From: Lactuca virosa
Taxonomy: Eukaryota > Streptophyta > Magnoliopsida > Asterales > Asteraceae
Reading direction: 5' to 3'
Length of the DNA stretch: 64,000 nt
NCBI GenBank assembly: GCA_928212115.1
Contig: CAKMRJ010004445.1
Span: 4,422,055-4,486,054, forward strand
The notes beneath the pieces were generated by a model that was not told the origin of the DNA, searched no databases, and was given only the letters and a program-made list of their open reading frames with translations. This document shows positions 34,701 through 47,672 of the stretch, in pieces. Position 1 is the stretch's first letter. Every line of letters starts with the position of its first letter. The translations under genes were made by a program, and so were the position numbers.

Positions 34701-35813
34701 CCTCGCAGATGGAATCTTTGCTTTGATGAGAAAGTCAAAGAGTTTGGCTTTTCGAGGAGTGAAGATGAATCTTGTGTATATGTTAAGGCTAGTGGGAGTA
34801 TAGTTAGCTTTTTGGTATTGTATGTGGATGACATACTACTCATAGGAAATGACATCCCAACCTTGCAGGAAGTTAAGTCCTGGCTTGGGAAATGTTTCGC
34901 TATGAAGGACCTTGGAGAAGTTGCCTATATTCTAGGGATAAGGATTCTGAGAGACCGGAGTAAAAGACTAATTGGGCTTAGTCAGAGTACATACTTGGAG
35001 AAGGTGCTGAAGAGGTTCAGCATGCAAGATTACAAGAAAGGAGAGTTACCCATCCAGAGTAACGCTAGACTGAGTAAGACTCAGAGCCCGAGTACAGAGG
35101 TTGAGATAGCAGAAATGAGTCGAGTACCTTATGCTTCTGTAGTAGGCTCGATCATATATGCTATGACCTGCACTCGTCCTGATGTAGCCTTTGCTTTAAG
35201 CATGGTTAGCAGGTATTAGGGGAACCCTGGTAAGGCTCACTGGACAGCGGTAAAGAACATTCTCAAGTACCTGCGGAGGACTAAGGACTGGGTCCTTACC
35301 CTTGGTTGGAGTGATGACTTGAGAGTTGTAGGGTATAGTGATGCTAGCTTCCAGACTGATAGGGATAATTTCCGCTCTCAGTCGGGCTGGGTCTTTACCT
35401 TAAATGGAGGAGCAATCTCTTGGAAAAGTTCCAAGCAGGAGACAGTGGCTGATTCAACTTGTGAATCAGAGTATATAGCGGCAAGCGAGGCAGCAAAGGA
35501 GGCTATATGGCTAAAGAACTTCATTGGAGACCTTGGAGTTGTACCAGCTATAGCGGAGCCCATACATATTTTCTGTGATAGTGAAAGTGCAGTTGCCTTA
35601 GCAAAGGAACCAAGGGATCACGGGAGATCCAGACACATTGACAGAAAATACCATTTCATCAGACATCGTATAGAAGAAGGACTCCTCGTGGCAAAGAGGG
35701 TATCATCGGATGAGAACCCGGCAGATCCCCTCATGAAGGGACCGGATAGGGTTAAGCATCTCCAGCATGCAAGGAGCATAGGGCTGAAGGATGATATTAG
35801 TTTTAGTAGTTAG
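31771..35813 (+). pseudogene. Copia 2 Gag-Pol polyprotein
   Basis: This is a Ty1/copia polyprotein in the order Gag, protease, integrase, RT, RNase H. Gag starts MSTNNDAPG at 31771 and has one CCHC knuckle (CFYCHEKAHWKRNC, near 32590). Protease has LDTGCG (near 32725). Integrase has an HHCC region (LWHCRLGH), D (HTDVCGP), D (RSDRGGEY) and E (NGVAERRNRT). RT has YVDDILLIGND near 34830. RNase H has GYSDAS, SEYIAASEA and a C-terminal tail ending at 35813. Stops lie at 32164, 32200, 32380, 33586 and 35217, and a one-base deletion near 34438 shifts the frame. It could supply no active protein, although every domain is recognisable. The downstream part is present again at 40020-42079. Confidence 0.92.
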
Positions 35814-36656
35814 ATAATTTTGAAATTTGTAAAATGTAATTGACATTTGATGATGAATAAAAGTTGTGTTTATTTATGAGTAAAGTGTTGCTATCTTTTG
35901 TCAATCGTTTACCATTATTTCTTTTGCATGTTTTGACTTCCAGAATACTTATGTTGTGTTTTACATATTATTCAAATTATCCACAGTCGGTCATATGTTG
36001 GAAGTAGATATGAATTAAGACTGTCATGAGTTGGTTGTAGAGGTCTAAGATGTTGGACATGGCCTCAACACTTGTGAGTGCTCATAAGTTCTGAGTATTG
36101 GATTCAACCCACGCTCGCTGGTATCACTTCATGGAATTTATCTCGAGTGATCGCGAGACGGTAATATCATATAAGTCTTCAAACCTAGAGATATGACTTG
36201 TTAACTATGAGTTGGTTATGCATTGATCGTGCAAAAACGCATTGGTAACTCGATGTTATAAAACGTGCGTTTGTGTGTGATTTAACAAGTAGTAGAACAA
36301 GCATATGAGTCGAAGTTTATCTGTTCCTTGTTGGATTAGAAGCTGATATCTGGGCCCCTCGATGATTCTGTTTTGACCCATGTACCGGGCCCGATCAGAA
36401 CTAAGTTGATGTGTTCAATTAAGTTCTATGTCAAACAAATCGGAAATCGGGAAACAAACTGCTGGACAAAAGTAAGACATTGTTCCATGTATTTGTCCGG
36501 CTGATATCTAGAACAGAGGATTATATGATCACTTATCTGAAACTGCGTATCATCATCTTCTTAGTTCCAAGAAACCTTGAAAAGAGCTACGATTGCCGAT
36601 CGGTTCCTGAAGTCATACTTGCAGTTATAGTTATTAGACTTATCCAAGTGGGAGAC
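35814..36656 (+). other. Copia 2 3' UTR
   Basis: Noncoding and homologous to 14330-15107 of copia 1. It contains an inverted pair ACAGTC (35983-35988) and GACTGT (36019-36024) with a conserved GGTCATATGTTGG loop. The purine tract AAGTGGGAGAC directly precedes the LTR. Confidence 0.7.
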
Positions 36657-37428
36657 TGTTGGATAAGGTGTCTAAGTCCATAACTATTTCTGGTATGTAC
36701 TTGAACCGACCCGACATGGTCCATTTGGGTTGCATGGCATCATGCATTTGGATAGACTAAATGAGAGAAATAACACTTGTGCTTTATTAATATATTATAA
36801 GTTCTAATATATTAATAGTATTATTTAATTAGTATTGATCAAGAATTAATCTAGAATTAACTAAGTGATCAAATGGTGACTAATTAAATATATGGGTTGA
36901 TTATGTAAATCATCCATAACTTATATAGTGGGCTAAAAGGCTCCATGGATAATCAAGTTGGATTAAACCCATTGGATGCTCCATGGAGGTTCCATGGGAG
37001 TTACAAACCCATGGGTCATGGAAATGAAGAGTCATGTCACATTAGGGTTTACATGGTGTAACCCTAGATGTGACACACTATATAAAGAACATCATACTCA
37101 CCAAAATCGGCTACACTAAGACATAAGAGGGCTTGGCCGATTTTGAGTGTTACACATCCTCTCAAAGTTATTCCAAAGCATTTGGTGTTGTGTGAAGCAT
37201 TTGAGGCATCACACTTGGGGTGCTAGGCTCTCAAGGTTTCAAGGAATCATAACAACTACAAGGTATGTAATTCTAGCTATCTTTTATATTATAATGTTCC
37301 CCATGTATGCTAGATAGGTTTATGAACCTTGGAAAAGTATTTTGCATGTATTTTAGACAAACATAGATCCAAGGTTTTCTAGGGTTGCATGTAAACTTAG
37401 GAGTGTTAGAATTGCTCAAAACCCATCA
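36657..37428 (+). repeat. Copia 2 3' LTR
   Basis: 772 bp, TGTTGGATAAGG to CCCATCA, with a TATATAAAG box at about 37079. Its sequence is close to the copia 3 LTR and more distant from that of copia 1. Confidence 0.9.
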
Positions 37429-39668
37429 CTTTTTGGCCGAATACCTCTCCAGGATGGCCAAAAGGCGGGAACTATTGGTCAATCGATCCACGATGATCCA
37501 TATAGCATCAAAACCCTTGGTCGTCTTCGGCAAGTTGGTGATAAAATCCATGGTGATCTATTCCCACTTCCACATGGGAACCTCAAAAGGCTGTAACTTT
37601 CCATACGACCTCTGATGTTCAGCCTTGACCATCCTACAGGTCAAGCATCTCTCGACATACAAGACTATCTTCCTCTTCGTACACGGCCACTAGTAACTCG
37701 ATCTGAAATCTTGATACATCTTGGTGGCTCCCAGGTGTATTGAAAATCGAGACTTATGATCCTCCTCCAGCACTAATTGCCTGATCCCACCAGAAACTAG
37801 AACCCAAACCTGATCACACTGGGTCAATAACCCCCGACTATCGGTGATAAAACTGTCAATCTCGCCCCTGATCCTCTCCTGCTTCCAGTTCTCCTTTCGA
37901 ACTCCCTTTGCTTGTGCCTCTATGATCAAACCCAAAAGCTCAGAATCCACTACCACTTTCGCTTTACCCGGATGGTAAAGGATCTCGCAGTTGTAATCCT
38001 TGACCACGTCCAGCCACCTGTGTTGCCTCATTTTCAGGTTCGGCTGTCCATAAGATATCTCAAACTCTTGTGATCCATGTAGACAATACAATAGACCTCA
38101 TAAAGATAATGTATCAAAATCTTGAGAGAAAACACCACTGCCCCCAACTCCAGGTCATGAGTAGGATATCGCATCTCATGCGACTTCAGCTGCCGCGGAA
38201 CATAGGCACTCACTTGTCCCCTCTACATAAGTACCACCCCCAAACCAGTGATGTATGCATCACAGAACACCACAAAATCCTCAACGCCCTCTGGAAGAGT
38301 CAATACCGTGGCCTCACATAACCTTTGACGCAACGTCTTAAAATCATCCTACTGCTCCGGGCCCCACCGGAAATCCACTCCATACCTCGTCAGACGAGTG
38401 AGGGGGGTACAACAATCTTGGAGAAATCTTAGATAAATCTTTGATAGTACCCCATTAAACCTAAGAAACTTCTGATCTCTGAGGGAGATTTCAGAACCTA
38501 CCACTGCATCAGAACCTCGATCTTGGTCGCGTTGACCAAAATCCCATCTTGGTTATCAAGATGTCCCAGGAACTGGACCTCTCGCAACCAAAACTCACAC
38601 CTTGAGAACTTGGCATACAACCGTTCCCACTCAATACTCCCAAAAGCTCTCGAAGGTGCTCCTCGTGCTGCTCTCTGGTCTTGGAATAAGCCAAGATATC
38701 ATTCATGAACACTATAACAGATCGGTCGAGCATGGACATGCACACCCGATTCATCAAATCCATAGACACTGCAAGCGCATTGGTGAGCCCAAATGGAATC
38801 ACCACGAACTCGGAATGCCCATATCGAGTTTGGAACACGGTCTTCTCAATGTCCTCCTCTCTCAATCTCACCTGATGATACCCAGACCTCAGATCGATCT
38901 TGGAGAACCGAGATGCACCTTGCAACTGATCAAAGAGGTCATCAATCCGCGGAAGGGGATAACGGTTCTTCATCGTCAACTTGTTCAACACCCGATAATC
39001 AATGCACATCCGGTGTGAACCATCCTTCTTCTTGGTGAACAGTATTGGTGGTCCCCATGGCGAACTACTCGGTCTGATGAACTACTTGGCTAACAGCTCC
39101 TGAAGCTGAGAGGACAAATCCTGCATCTCGAGCGGTGCCAAGCGGTATGGTGCCTTAGCAATCAGAGTCGCACCTGGCACTAGATCAATCCTAAACTCAA
39201 CTTGCCTCTCAGGAGGCACATCGGGTAACTCCTCTGGGAATACATCGACAAACTCCCTAACAATTGAAAACATCTAAAACTGAGATCTACTCCCTCACCC
39301 GAGCATCGACCACATAATCCAGATAACCTGCATACCGATGCTGAATATACTGTCGAGCCCTGGCTACCGAACAAAACCCCAAACTAACCCTGGTACCCTC
39401 ACCATAGATAACCATTTCTCCCCCACTTGGGGTCGAACTACTACCCGCTGGCCCTCACAATCGATCATGGCACCAAACCTGCTCAACCAATCCATCCCCA
39501 CTATCACACACGCATCCCATATGGGGATAGGGATCAAATCAATAAGATAAGGTACCCCGAAGATCTCCAAAACACAACCCCGATACACTCTGGATGCATA
39601 AACCTCATGTTCATTGGCAATAGAAAACCTCTATGGACACTCCAAATCATTAATGGGCACACCAAAAT
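37429..39668 (-). pseudogene. Ty3-E pol, integrase to protease, unit 1
   Basis: Read on the minus strand from 39668: a protease segment (VCPLMIWSV, IPIWDACVIVGMDWL), RT from about 39270, RNase H (to about 37970) and the N-terminal part of integrase with its zinc region, ending at 37429 where copia 2 begins. The RT active site reads FMNDIL, so the first catalytic aspartate is replaced by asparagine. There is a TAG at 39082-39084 that unit 2 lacks, a frameshift soon after the RT active site, and further stops. The protease side is cut by a gypsy A' LTR at 39669. Confidence 0.88.
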
Positions 39669-39826
39669 TGTCACACCCCCAAACCGGAATGGCGGAAGCG
39701 TTCGACGGCGGAGGACATCATATACAGTAACATAACAATGCACAATAGTAAACAAGCAACAACATCATCCATTGCATTAATAGTATAATTTAATACAAGT
39801 GTGTTATTAACGTATTTGTAAGACAC

Positions 39827-39894
<68 letters not shown>
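39669..39894 (-). mobile_element. Gypsy A' LTR, left end, unit 1 copy
   Basis: Starts TGTCACACCCCC (the LTR 3' end on the minus strand) and runs into a TA microsatellite. It is the duplicated start of the LTR at 45937. Confidence 0.85.
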
Positions 39895-39899
<5 letters not shown>

Positions 39900-40019
39900 T
39901 TTAGGTTCTATGGAAAACAAAAAACCCTAAAAAAAACCCTAAAAATCATTAAAATGCATAAAAAAAATACTTAGAGATCACAAAACTTTTTTTTGAATTC
40001 TTTTATCAAAAAATCGCAA
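39895..40019. mobile_element. Half of a foldback element
   Basis: Left arm of the foldback element that is complete at 46180-46498. The duplication junction at 40019/40020 removes its right arm. Confidence 0.75.
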
Positions 40020-42079
40020 GTTGCCAAAACACCTCACGAGATGAGGACTGGAAAAGTTCCTAGTCTAGCCCACATCAAGATTTGGGGTTGCGAGGCTTTC
40101 GTGAGACGTGAGACTCACGGCAAGCTCGAACCTCGAAGTGAGAGGTGTATTTTCATCGGCTACCCACAAAAATCCTTTGGTTACCTCTTCTACAGACCTA
40201 GTGAGAATGTGTTCTTTGTAGCGAGGAGGGCTGTCTTTCGAGAGAGACAGTTCATAAGCCAAGGAAACAGTGGAAGGCTAATTGACCTTGAAGAACTTCA
40301 AGAGTCAAGTGGTGAAGGAACCTCAAACCCTAGCAGTCAACTTGAGGAGGAAACTCCTGTTGATTCAATTATACCTCCAATTGTACCTCTGAGGCGTTCC
40401 ACAAGGGTTAGGAATGTACCTGAGCATTACTATGGTTTCCATATTACTGCGGAAGGTGAAACACTTATCAGTGATGGGATATTGGTAAGTCTGGATGAAC
40501 CTAACAGCTATACGGAAGCCATGGCAGGCCCCGAGTCTGCTAAATGGAAAGAGGCAATGGACAGCGAGATACAGTCCATGTATGACAATCAGGTTTGGAA
40601 CTTGGTTGACAATGTACCAGGTCGTAAGACAGTTGGGTGCAAGTGGATCTTCAAGAAGAAGACCGACATGGATGGTAATGTACACACTTATAAGGCACGA
40701 CTGTTGCAAAGGGATTTTCTCAAACTCCAGGAGTTGATTATGATGAGACCTTTTCACCAGTAGCCAAGATTAAGTCTATTAGGGTATTGTTAGCCATTGC
40801 TGCATTTCATGACTATGAAATATGGCAAATGGATGTCAAAACTGCTTTCCTTAATGGTAAGTTGGCTGAGGATGTTTACATGAATCAGCCAGAGGGTTTT
40901 GTCAGCACAGAGTACCCTAATAGAGTGTGTAAGCTTGAGAAATCCATCTATGGATTAAAGCAAGCACCTCGCAGATGGAATCTTTGCTTTGATGAGAAAG
41001 TCAAAGAGTTTGGCTTTTCGAGGAGTGAAGATGAATCTTGTGTATATGTCAAGGCTAGTGGGAGTATAGTTAGCTTTTTGGTATTGTATGTGGATGACAT
41101 ACTACTCATAGGAAATGACATCCCAACCTTGCAGGAAGTTAAGTCCTGGCTTGGGAAGTGTTTCGCTATGAAGGACCTTGGAGAAGCTGCCTATATTCTA
41201 GGGATAAGGATTCTGAGAGACCGGAGTAAAAGACTAATTAGGCTTAGTCAGAGTACATACTTGGAGAAGGTGCTGAAGAGGTTCAACATGCAAGATTCCA
41301 AGAAAGGAGAGTTACCCATCCAGAGTAACGCTAGACTGAGTAAGACTCAGAGCCTGAGTACAGAGGTTGAGATAGCAGAAATGAGTCGAGTACCTTATGC
41401 TTCTGCAGTAGGCTCGATCATATATGCTATGACCTGCACTCGTCCTGATGTAGCCTTTGCTTTAAGCATGGTTAGCAGGTATTAGGGGAACCCTGGTAAG
41501 GCTCACTGGACAGCGGTAAAGAACATTCTCAAGTACCTGCGGAGGACTAAGGACTGGGTCCTTACCCTTGGTTGGAGTGATGACTTGAGAGTTGTAGGGT
41601 ATAGTGATGCTAGCTTCCAGACTGATAGGGATAATTTCTGCTCTCAGTCGGGCTGGGTCTTTACCTTAAATGGAGGAGCAATCTCTTGGAAAAGTTCCAA
41701 GCAGGAGACAGTGGCTGATTCAACTTGTGAATCAGAGTATATAGTGGCAAGCGAGGCAGCAAAGGAGGCTATATGGCTAAAGAACTTCATTGGAGACCTT
41801 GGAGTTGTACCAGCTATAGCGGAGCCCATAGAGATTTTTTGTGATAGTAAAAGTGCAGTTGCCTTAGCAAAGGAACCAAGGGATCACGGGAGATCCAGAC
41901 ACATTGACAGAAAATACCATTTCATCAGACATCATATAGAAGAAGGACTCCTCGTGGCAAAGAGGGTATCATCGGATGAGAACCCGGCAGATCCCCTCAT
42001 GAAGGGACTGGGTAGGGTTAAGCATCTCCAGCATGCAAGGAGCATAGGGCTGAAGGATGATATTAGTTTTAGTAGTTAG
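40020..42079 (+). pseudogene. Copia 2 integrase-RT-RNase H, unit 2
   Basis: This is the second copy of 33754-35813, starting inside integrase with no start codon or 5' part of its own. It keeps YVDDILLIGND and the RNase H motifs, the same frameshift near 40704 and the same stop at 41483-41485. Over the 232 codons 40787-41485 there are eight amino-acid differences from unit 1. It arose by tandem duplication and not by a new insertion. Confidence 0.92.
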
Positions 42080-42922
42080 ATAATTTTGAAATTTGTAAAA
42101 TGTAATTGACATTTGATGATGATTAAAAGTTGTGTTTATTTATGAGTAAAGTGTTGCTATCTTTTGTCAATCGTTTACCATTATTTCTTTTGCATGTTTT
42201 GATTTCCAGAATACTTATGTTGTGTTTTACATATTATTCAAATTATCCACAGTCGGTCATATGTTGGAAGTAGATATGAATTAAGACTGTCATGAGTTGG
42301 TTGTAGAGGTCTAAGATGTTGGACATGGCCTCAACACTTGTGAGTGCTCATAAGTTCTGAGTATTGGATTCAACCCACGCTCGCTGGTATCACTTCATGG
42401 AATTTATCTCGAGTGATCGCGAGACGGTAATATCATATAAGTCTTCAAACCTAGAGATATGACTTGTTAACTATGAGTTGGTTATGCATTGATCGTGCGA
42501 AAACGCATTGGTAACTCGATGTTATAAAGCGTGTGTTTGTGTGTGATTTAACAAGTAGTAGAACAAGCATATGAGTCGAAGTTTATCTGTTCCTTGTTGG
42601 ATTAGAAGCTGATATCTGGGCCCCTCGATGATTCTGTTTTGACCCATGTACCGGGTTTGATCAGAACTAAGTTGATGTGTTCAATTAAGTTCTATGTCAA
42701 ACAAATCGGAAATCGGGAAACAAACTGTTGGACAAAAGTAAGACATTGTTCCATGTATTTGTCCGGCTGATATCTAGAACAGAGGATTATATGATCACTT
42801 ATCTGAAATGGCGTATCATCATCTTCTCAGTTCTAAGAAACCTTGAAAAGAGCTACGATTGCCGATCGGTTCCTGAAGTCATACTTGCAGTTATAGTTAT
42901 TAGACTTATCCAAGTGGGAGAC
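42080..42922 (+). other. Copia 2 3' UTR, unit 2
   Basis: Copy of 35814-36656 with scattered substitutions. Noncoding. Confidence 0.7.
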
Positions 42923-43696
42923 TGTTGGATAAGGTGTCTAAGTCCATAACTATTTCTGGTATGTACTTGAACCGACCCGGCATGGTCCATTTGGGTTGCA
43001 TGGCATCATGCATTTGGATAGACTAAATGAGAGAAATAACACTTGTGCTTTATTAATATATTATAAGTTCTAATATATTAATAGTATTATTTAATTAGTA
43101 TTGATCAAGAATTAATCTAGAATTAACTAAGTGATCAAATGGTGACTAATTAAATATATGGGTTGATTATGTAAATCATCCATAACTTATATAGTGGGCT
43201 AAAAGGCTCCATGGATAATCAAGTTGGATTAAACCCATTGGATGCTCCATGGAGGCTCCATGGGAGTTACAAACCCATGGGTCATGGAAATGAAGAGTCA
43301 TGTCACATTAGGGTTTACATGGTGTAACCCTAGATGTGACACACTATATAAAGAACATCATACTCACCAAAATCGGCTACACTAAGACATAAGAGGGCTT
43401 GGCCGATTTTTAGAGTGTTACACATCCTCTCAAAGTTATTCTAAAGCATTCGGTGTTGCGTGAAGCATTTGAGGCATCACACTTGGGGTGCTAGGCTCTC
43501 AAGGTTTCAAGGAATCATAACAACTACAAGGTATGTAATTCTAGCTATCTTTTATATTATAATGTTCCCCATATATGCTAGATAGGTTTATGAACCTTGG
43601 AAAAGTATTTTGCATGTATTTTAGACAAACATAGATCCAAGGTTTTCTAGGGTTGCATGTAAACTTAGGAGTGTTAGAATTGCTCAAAACCCATCA
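42923..43696 (+). repeat. Copia 2 3' LTR, unit 2
   Basis: Copy of 36657-37428, two bases longer. Confidence 0.9.
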
Positions 43697-45936
43697 CTTT
43701 TTGGCCGAAGACCTCTCTAGGATGGCCAAAAGGCGGGAACTATTGGTCAATCGATCCACGATGACCCATATAGCATCAAAACCCTTGGTCGTCTTCGGCA
43801 AGTTGGTGACAAAATCCATGGTGATCTATTCCCACTTCCACATGGGAACCTCAAAAGGCTGTAACTTTCCATACGACCTCTGATGTTCAGCCTTGACCAT
43901 CCTACAGGTCAAGCACCTCTCGACATACAAGACTATCTCCCTCTTCGTACACGGCCACTAGTAACTCGATCTGAAATCTTGATACATCTTGGTGGCTCCC
44001 AGGTGTATTGAAAATCGAGGCTTATGATCCTCCTCCAGCACTAATTGCCTGATCCCACAAGAAACTAGAACCCAAACCTGATCACACTGGGTCAATAACC
44101 CCCGACTATCGGTGATAAAACTGTCAATCTCGCCCCTGATCCTCTCCTGCTTCCAGTTCTCCTTTCGAACTCCCTTTGCTTGTGCCTCTATGATCAAACC
44201 CAAAAGCTCAGAATCCACTACCACTTTCGCTTTACCCGGATGGTAAAGGATCTCGCAGTTGTAATCCTTGACCACGTCCAGCCACCTGTGTTGCCTCATT
44301 TTCAGGTTCGGCTGTCCATAAGATATCTCAAACTCTTGTGATCCATGTAGACAATACAATAGAACTCATAAAGATAATGTATCAAAATCTTGAGAGAAAA
44401 CACCACTGCCCCCAACTCCAGGTCATGAGTAGGATATCGCATGTCATGCGACTTCAGCTGCCGCGGAACATAGGCAATCACTTGTCCCCTCTGCATAAGT
44501 ACCACCCCCAAACCAGTGATGGATGCATCACAGAACACCACAAAATCCTCAACGCCCTCTGGAAGAGTCAACACCGTGGCCTCACATAACCTTTGACGCA
44601 ACTTCTTAAAATCATCCTACTGCTCCGGGCCCCACCGGAAATCCACTCCATACCTCGTCAGACGAGTGAGGGGGGTACAACAATATTGGAGAAATCTTAG
44701 ATAAATCTTTGATAGTACCCCATTAAACCTAAGAAACTTCTGATCTCTGAGGGAGATTTCAGAACCTCCCACTGCATCAGAACCTCGATCTTGGTCGCGT
44801 TAACCAAAATCCCATCTTGGTTATCAAGATGTCCCAAGAACTGGACCTCTCGCAACCAAAACTCACACCTTGAGAACTTGGCATACAACCGTTCCCACTC
44901 AATACTCCCAAAAGCTCTCGAAGGTGCTCCTCGTGCTGCTCTCTGGTCTTGGAATAAGCCAAGATATCATTAATGAACACTATAACAGATCGGTCGAGCA
45001 TGGACATGCACACCCGATTCATCAAATCCATAGACACTGCAAGCGCATTGGTGAGCCCAAATGGAATCACCACGAACTCGTAATGCCCATATCGAGTTTG
45101 GAACACGGTCTTCTCAATGTCCTCCTCTCTCAATCTCACCTGATGATACCCAGACCTCAGATCGATCTTGGAGAACCGAGATGCACCTTGCAACTGATCA
45201 AAGAGATCATCAATCCGCAGAAGGGGATAACGGTTCTTCATCGTCAACTTGTTCAACACCCGGTAATCAATGCACATCCGGTGTGAACCATCATTCTTCT
45301 TGGTGAACAGTATTGGTGGTCCCCATGGCGAACTACTCGGTCTGATGAACTGCTTGGCTAACAGCTCCTGAAGCTGAGAGGACAAATCCTGCATCTCGAG
45401 CGGTGCCAAGCGGTACGGTGCCTTAGCAATCAGAGTCGCACCTGGCACTAGATCAATCCTAAACTCAACTTGCCTCTCAGGAGGCACATCGGGTAACTCC
45501 TCTGGGAATACATCGACAAACTCCCTAACAATTGAAAACATCTAAAACTGAGATCTACTCCCTCACCCGAGCATCGACCACATAATCCAGATAACCTGCA
45601 TACCCATGCTGAATATACTGTCGAGCCCTGGCTACCGAACAAAACCCCAAACTAACCCTGGTACCCTCACCATAGATAACCATTTCTCCCCCACTTGGGG
45701 TCGAACTACTACCCGCTGGCCCTCACAATCGATCATGGCACCAAACCTCCTCAACCAATCCATCCCCACTATCACACAAGCATCCCATATGGGGATAGGG
45801 ATCAAATCAATAAGATAAGGTACCCCGAAGATCTCCAAAACACAACCCCGATACACTCTGGATGCATAAACCTCATGTTCATTGGCAATAGAAAACCGCT
45901 ACGGACACTCCAAATCATTAATGGGCACACCAAAAT
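43697..45936 (-). pseudogene. Ty3-E pol, unit 2
   Basis: Same content as 37429-39668. RT is open from 45541 to about 44900 because this unit lacks the unit 1 stop; its active site reads FINDIL, again with asparagine for the first aspartate. After a frameshift RT continues at 44697-44888 (YAKFSRCEFWLREVQFLGHL). RNase H is at 44302-44601 (VFCDAS, DLELGAVVFSL, YMDHKSL). The integrase N-terminus lies at 43697-44200. The element cannot replicate. Confidence 0.88.
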
Positions 45937-46094
45937 TGTCACACCCCCAAACCGGAATGGCGGAAGCGTTCGACGGCGGAGGACATCATATACAGTAACA
46001 TAACAATGCACAATAGTAAACAAGCAACAACATCATCCATTGCATTAATAGTATAATTTAATACAAGTGTGTTATTAACGTATTTGTAAGACAC

Positions 46095-46179
<85 letters not shown>

Positions 46180-46180
<1 letters not shown>

Positions 46181-46494
46181 GGTTTAGGTTCTATGGAAAA
46201 CAAAAAACCCTAAAAATCATTAAAATGCATAAAAAAAATACTTAGAGATCACAAAACTTTTTTTTGAATTCTTTTATCAAAAAATCGCAACTTTTAGGTC
46301 AAAATCGCTGAAAAAAACTTTTAAATTTTTTTTTTTTTTACAAAAAAAAAAAATTGATTTTTTTTTCAGCGAAATTGTAAAAAATGTTGCGATTTTTTGA
46401 TAAAAAATTCAAAAAAAGTTTTGTGATGTCTTGGTATTTTTTTATGCATTTTTTATGATTTTTAGGGTTTTTTTTTGTTTTCCAAAGAACATTT

Positions 46495-46498
<4 letters not shown>
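46180..46498. mobile_element. Foldback (MITE-like) element in TA repeat
   Basis: About 320 bp whose two halves are inverted copies. GGTTCTATGGAAAACAAAAA at the left pairs with TTTTTGTTTTCCAAAGAAC at the right, continuing inward through ACCCTAAAAATCATTAAAATGCA and AAAAATCGCAA. It is flanked on both sides by TA repeat, consistent with insertion at TA. No coding capacity. Confidence 0.75.
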
Positions 46499-46568
<70 letters not shown>

Positions 46569-47672
46569 AAATAAAAGACGAGTCTTGAATACGCACCGTC
46601 TTCTCAAAACCTGGTCGAGTGTACCTGTCTACTGGTGACCTGAGAATACAAGTTATTTTGAAAGAGTAGATCAGCATTAAAGCTAGTGAGTTCATAAGTA
46701 TTTTAGTGTCAAATGTTTGTATAAGTTTAAAGAAAATGTTTGCAAGTGTTTGATGTAAACTTTGTACATGTTTGACGTAAAGTTTGTAATTGTCTGATGT
46801 AAAGTTTGTAAATGTTTGTTGTAAAGTTTGTAAATGTTTGAATACTTCCTAGAAAATCCTATTTTTTCTACTAAAATGGAGAGTAGTCTTCTACCAAGAC
46901 CCGACTGTTCTGTATGTTTGTTCTTTTGTAAAAGTGAGTATTTTCCCAAATATATGACTATTATTTCCAGAAAATAGTTTACATTACCTTTTATGTGAGA
47001 AGATCACAATATGAATGTAATGGGAAAATGACAGTGTACAGTAATGTTGTAATAAGTAACTACTGAAACACTAACTACCTTAAAACCAATTTGTTAGTTA
47101 AGGTTAAAATGTGATGTGGTTATAACCATACTGATTGACAAGTGTTTAACACGACGACCTACTGGCGTCGAAACTGATGTGACATTTGTCACCCCTTGGT
47201 CTGCCGTCCAAACTGTAGGGAACAGTTTGTATGCGGGCTTGTCAGTCCCGTATAGATCTATACACACAATGTCCGATCTCCCTCCAGGAGACTCTGGTTA
47301 CAAAACACGACCTCACAAGTATATTGCTAAGCCGTGACGTAGTTTCACATTAATTATATCTTGTTCTTGTAAAAGGATGTATGTTCCTTTCTGTTTCTTG
47401 TTATTGTATGTTCCTTTCTGTTCTTGTTATCGTATGATCCTTTCTGTTCTTGTTATTGTATGTTCCTTTCTGTTCTTGTTATTGTAAGTTTGAACCGACT
47501 CATGTATGAACTGACTCTTGTAAGTTTCATTGTTCTAGAAATAGTTTGTATTATTCTCCTAAACTATACCTATTATAGTTTACTAGTAAGCTCTTGTAAT
47601 TGATTGGTTGTTCATGTTTGTACACCTTTGCCACCCCAAGGTATTGAATTGATTGTAAGTATTTTTTGTATA

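Larger units (their letters stand above)
31592..37428 (+). mobile_element. Copia 2, 5' truncated, with 3' LTR
   Basis: It lacks the 5' LTR, primer site and most of the leader. Gag, protease, integrase, RT and RNase H follow in order, then a 3' UTR and a 772-bp LTR. The 3' end (CCCATCA) abuts Ty3-E integrase sequence at 37429. The part from 33754 rightward is duplicated in tandem. Confidence 0.9.
33754..40019. repeat. 6.27-kb tandem duplication, unit 1
   Basis: This unit runs from within copia 2 integrase through its 3' LTR, Ty3-E pol and the start of a gypsy A' LTR, to the left arm of a foldback element. Unit 2 (40020-46290) follows directly. Both share the copia frameshift and the RNase H-region stop, so those lesions predate the duplication. 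Confidence 0.95.

Noticed and set aside
47116..47337. 73-codon frame conserved in all three gypsy A' LTRs (also 50154 and 57566)
   Set aside because: Conservation is that of the LTR; the frame is antisense to the element and has no recognisable domain.
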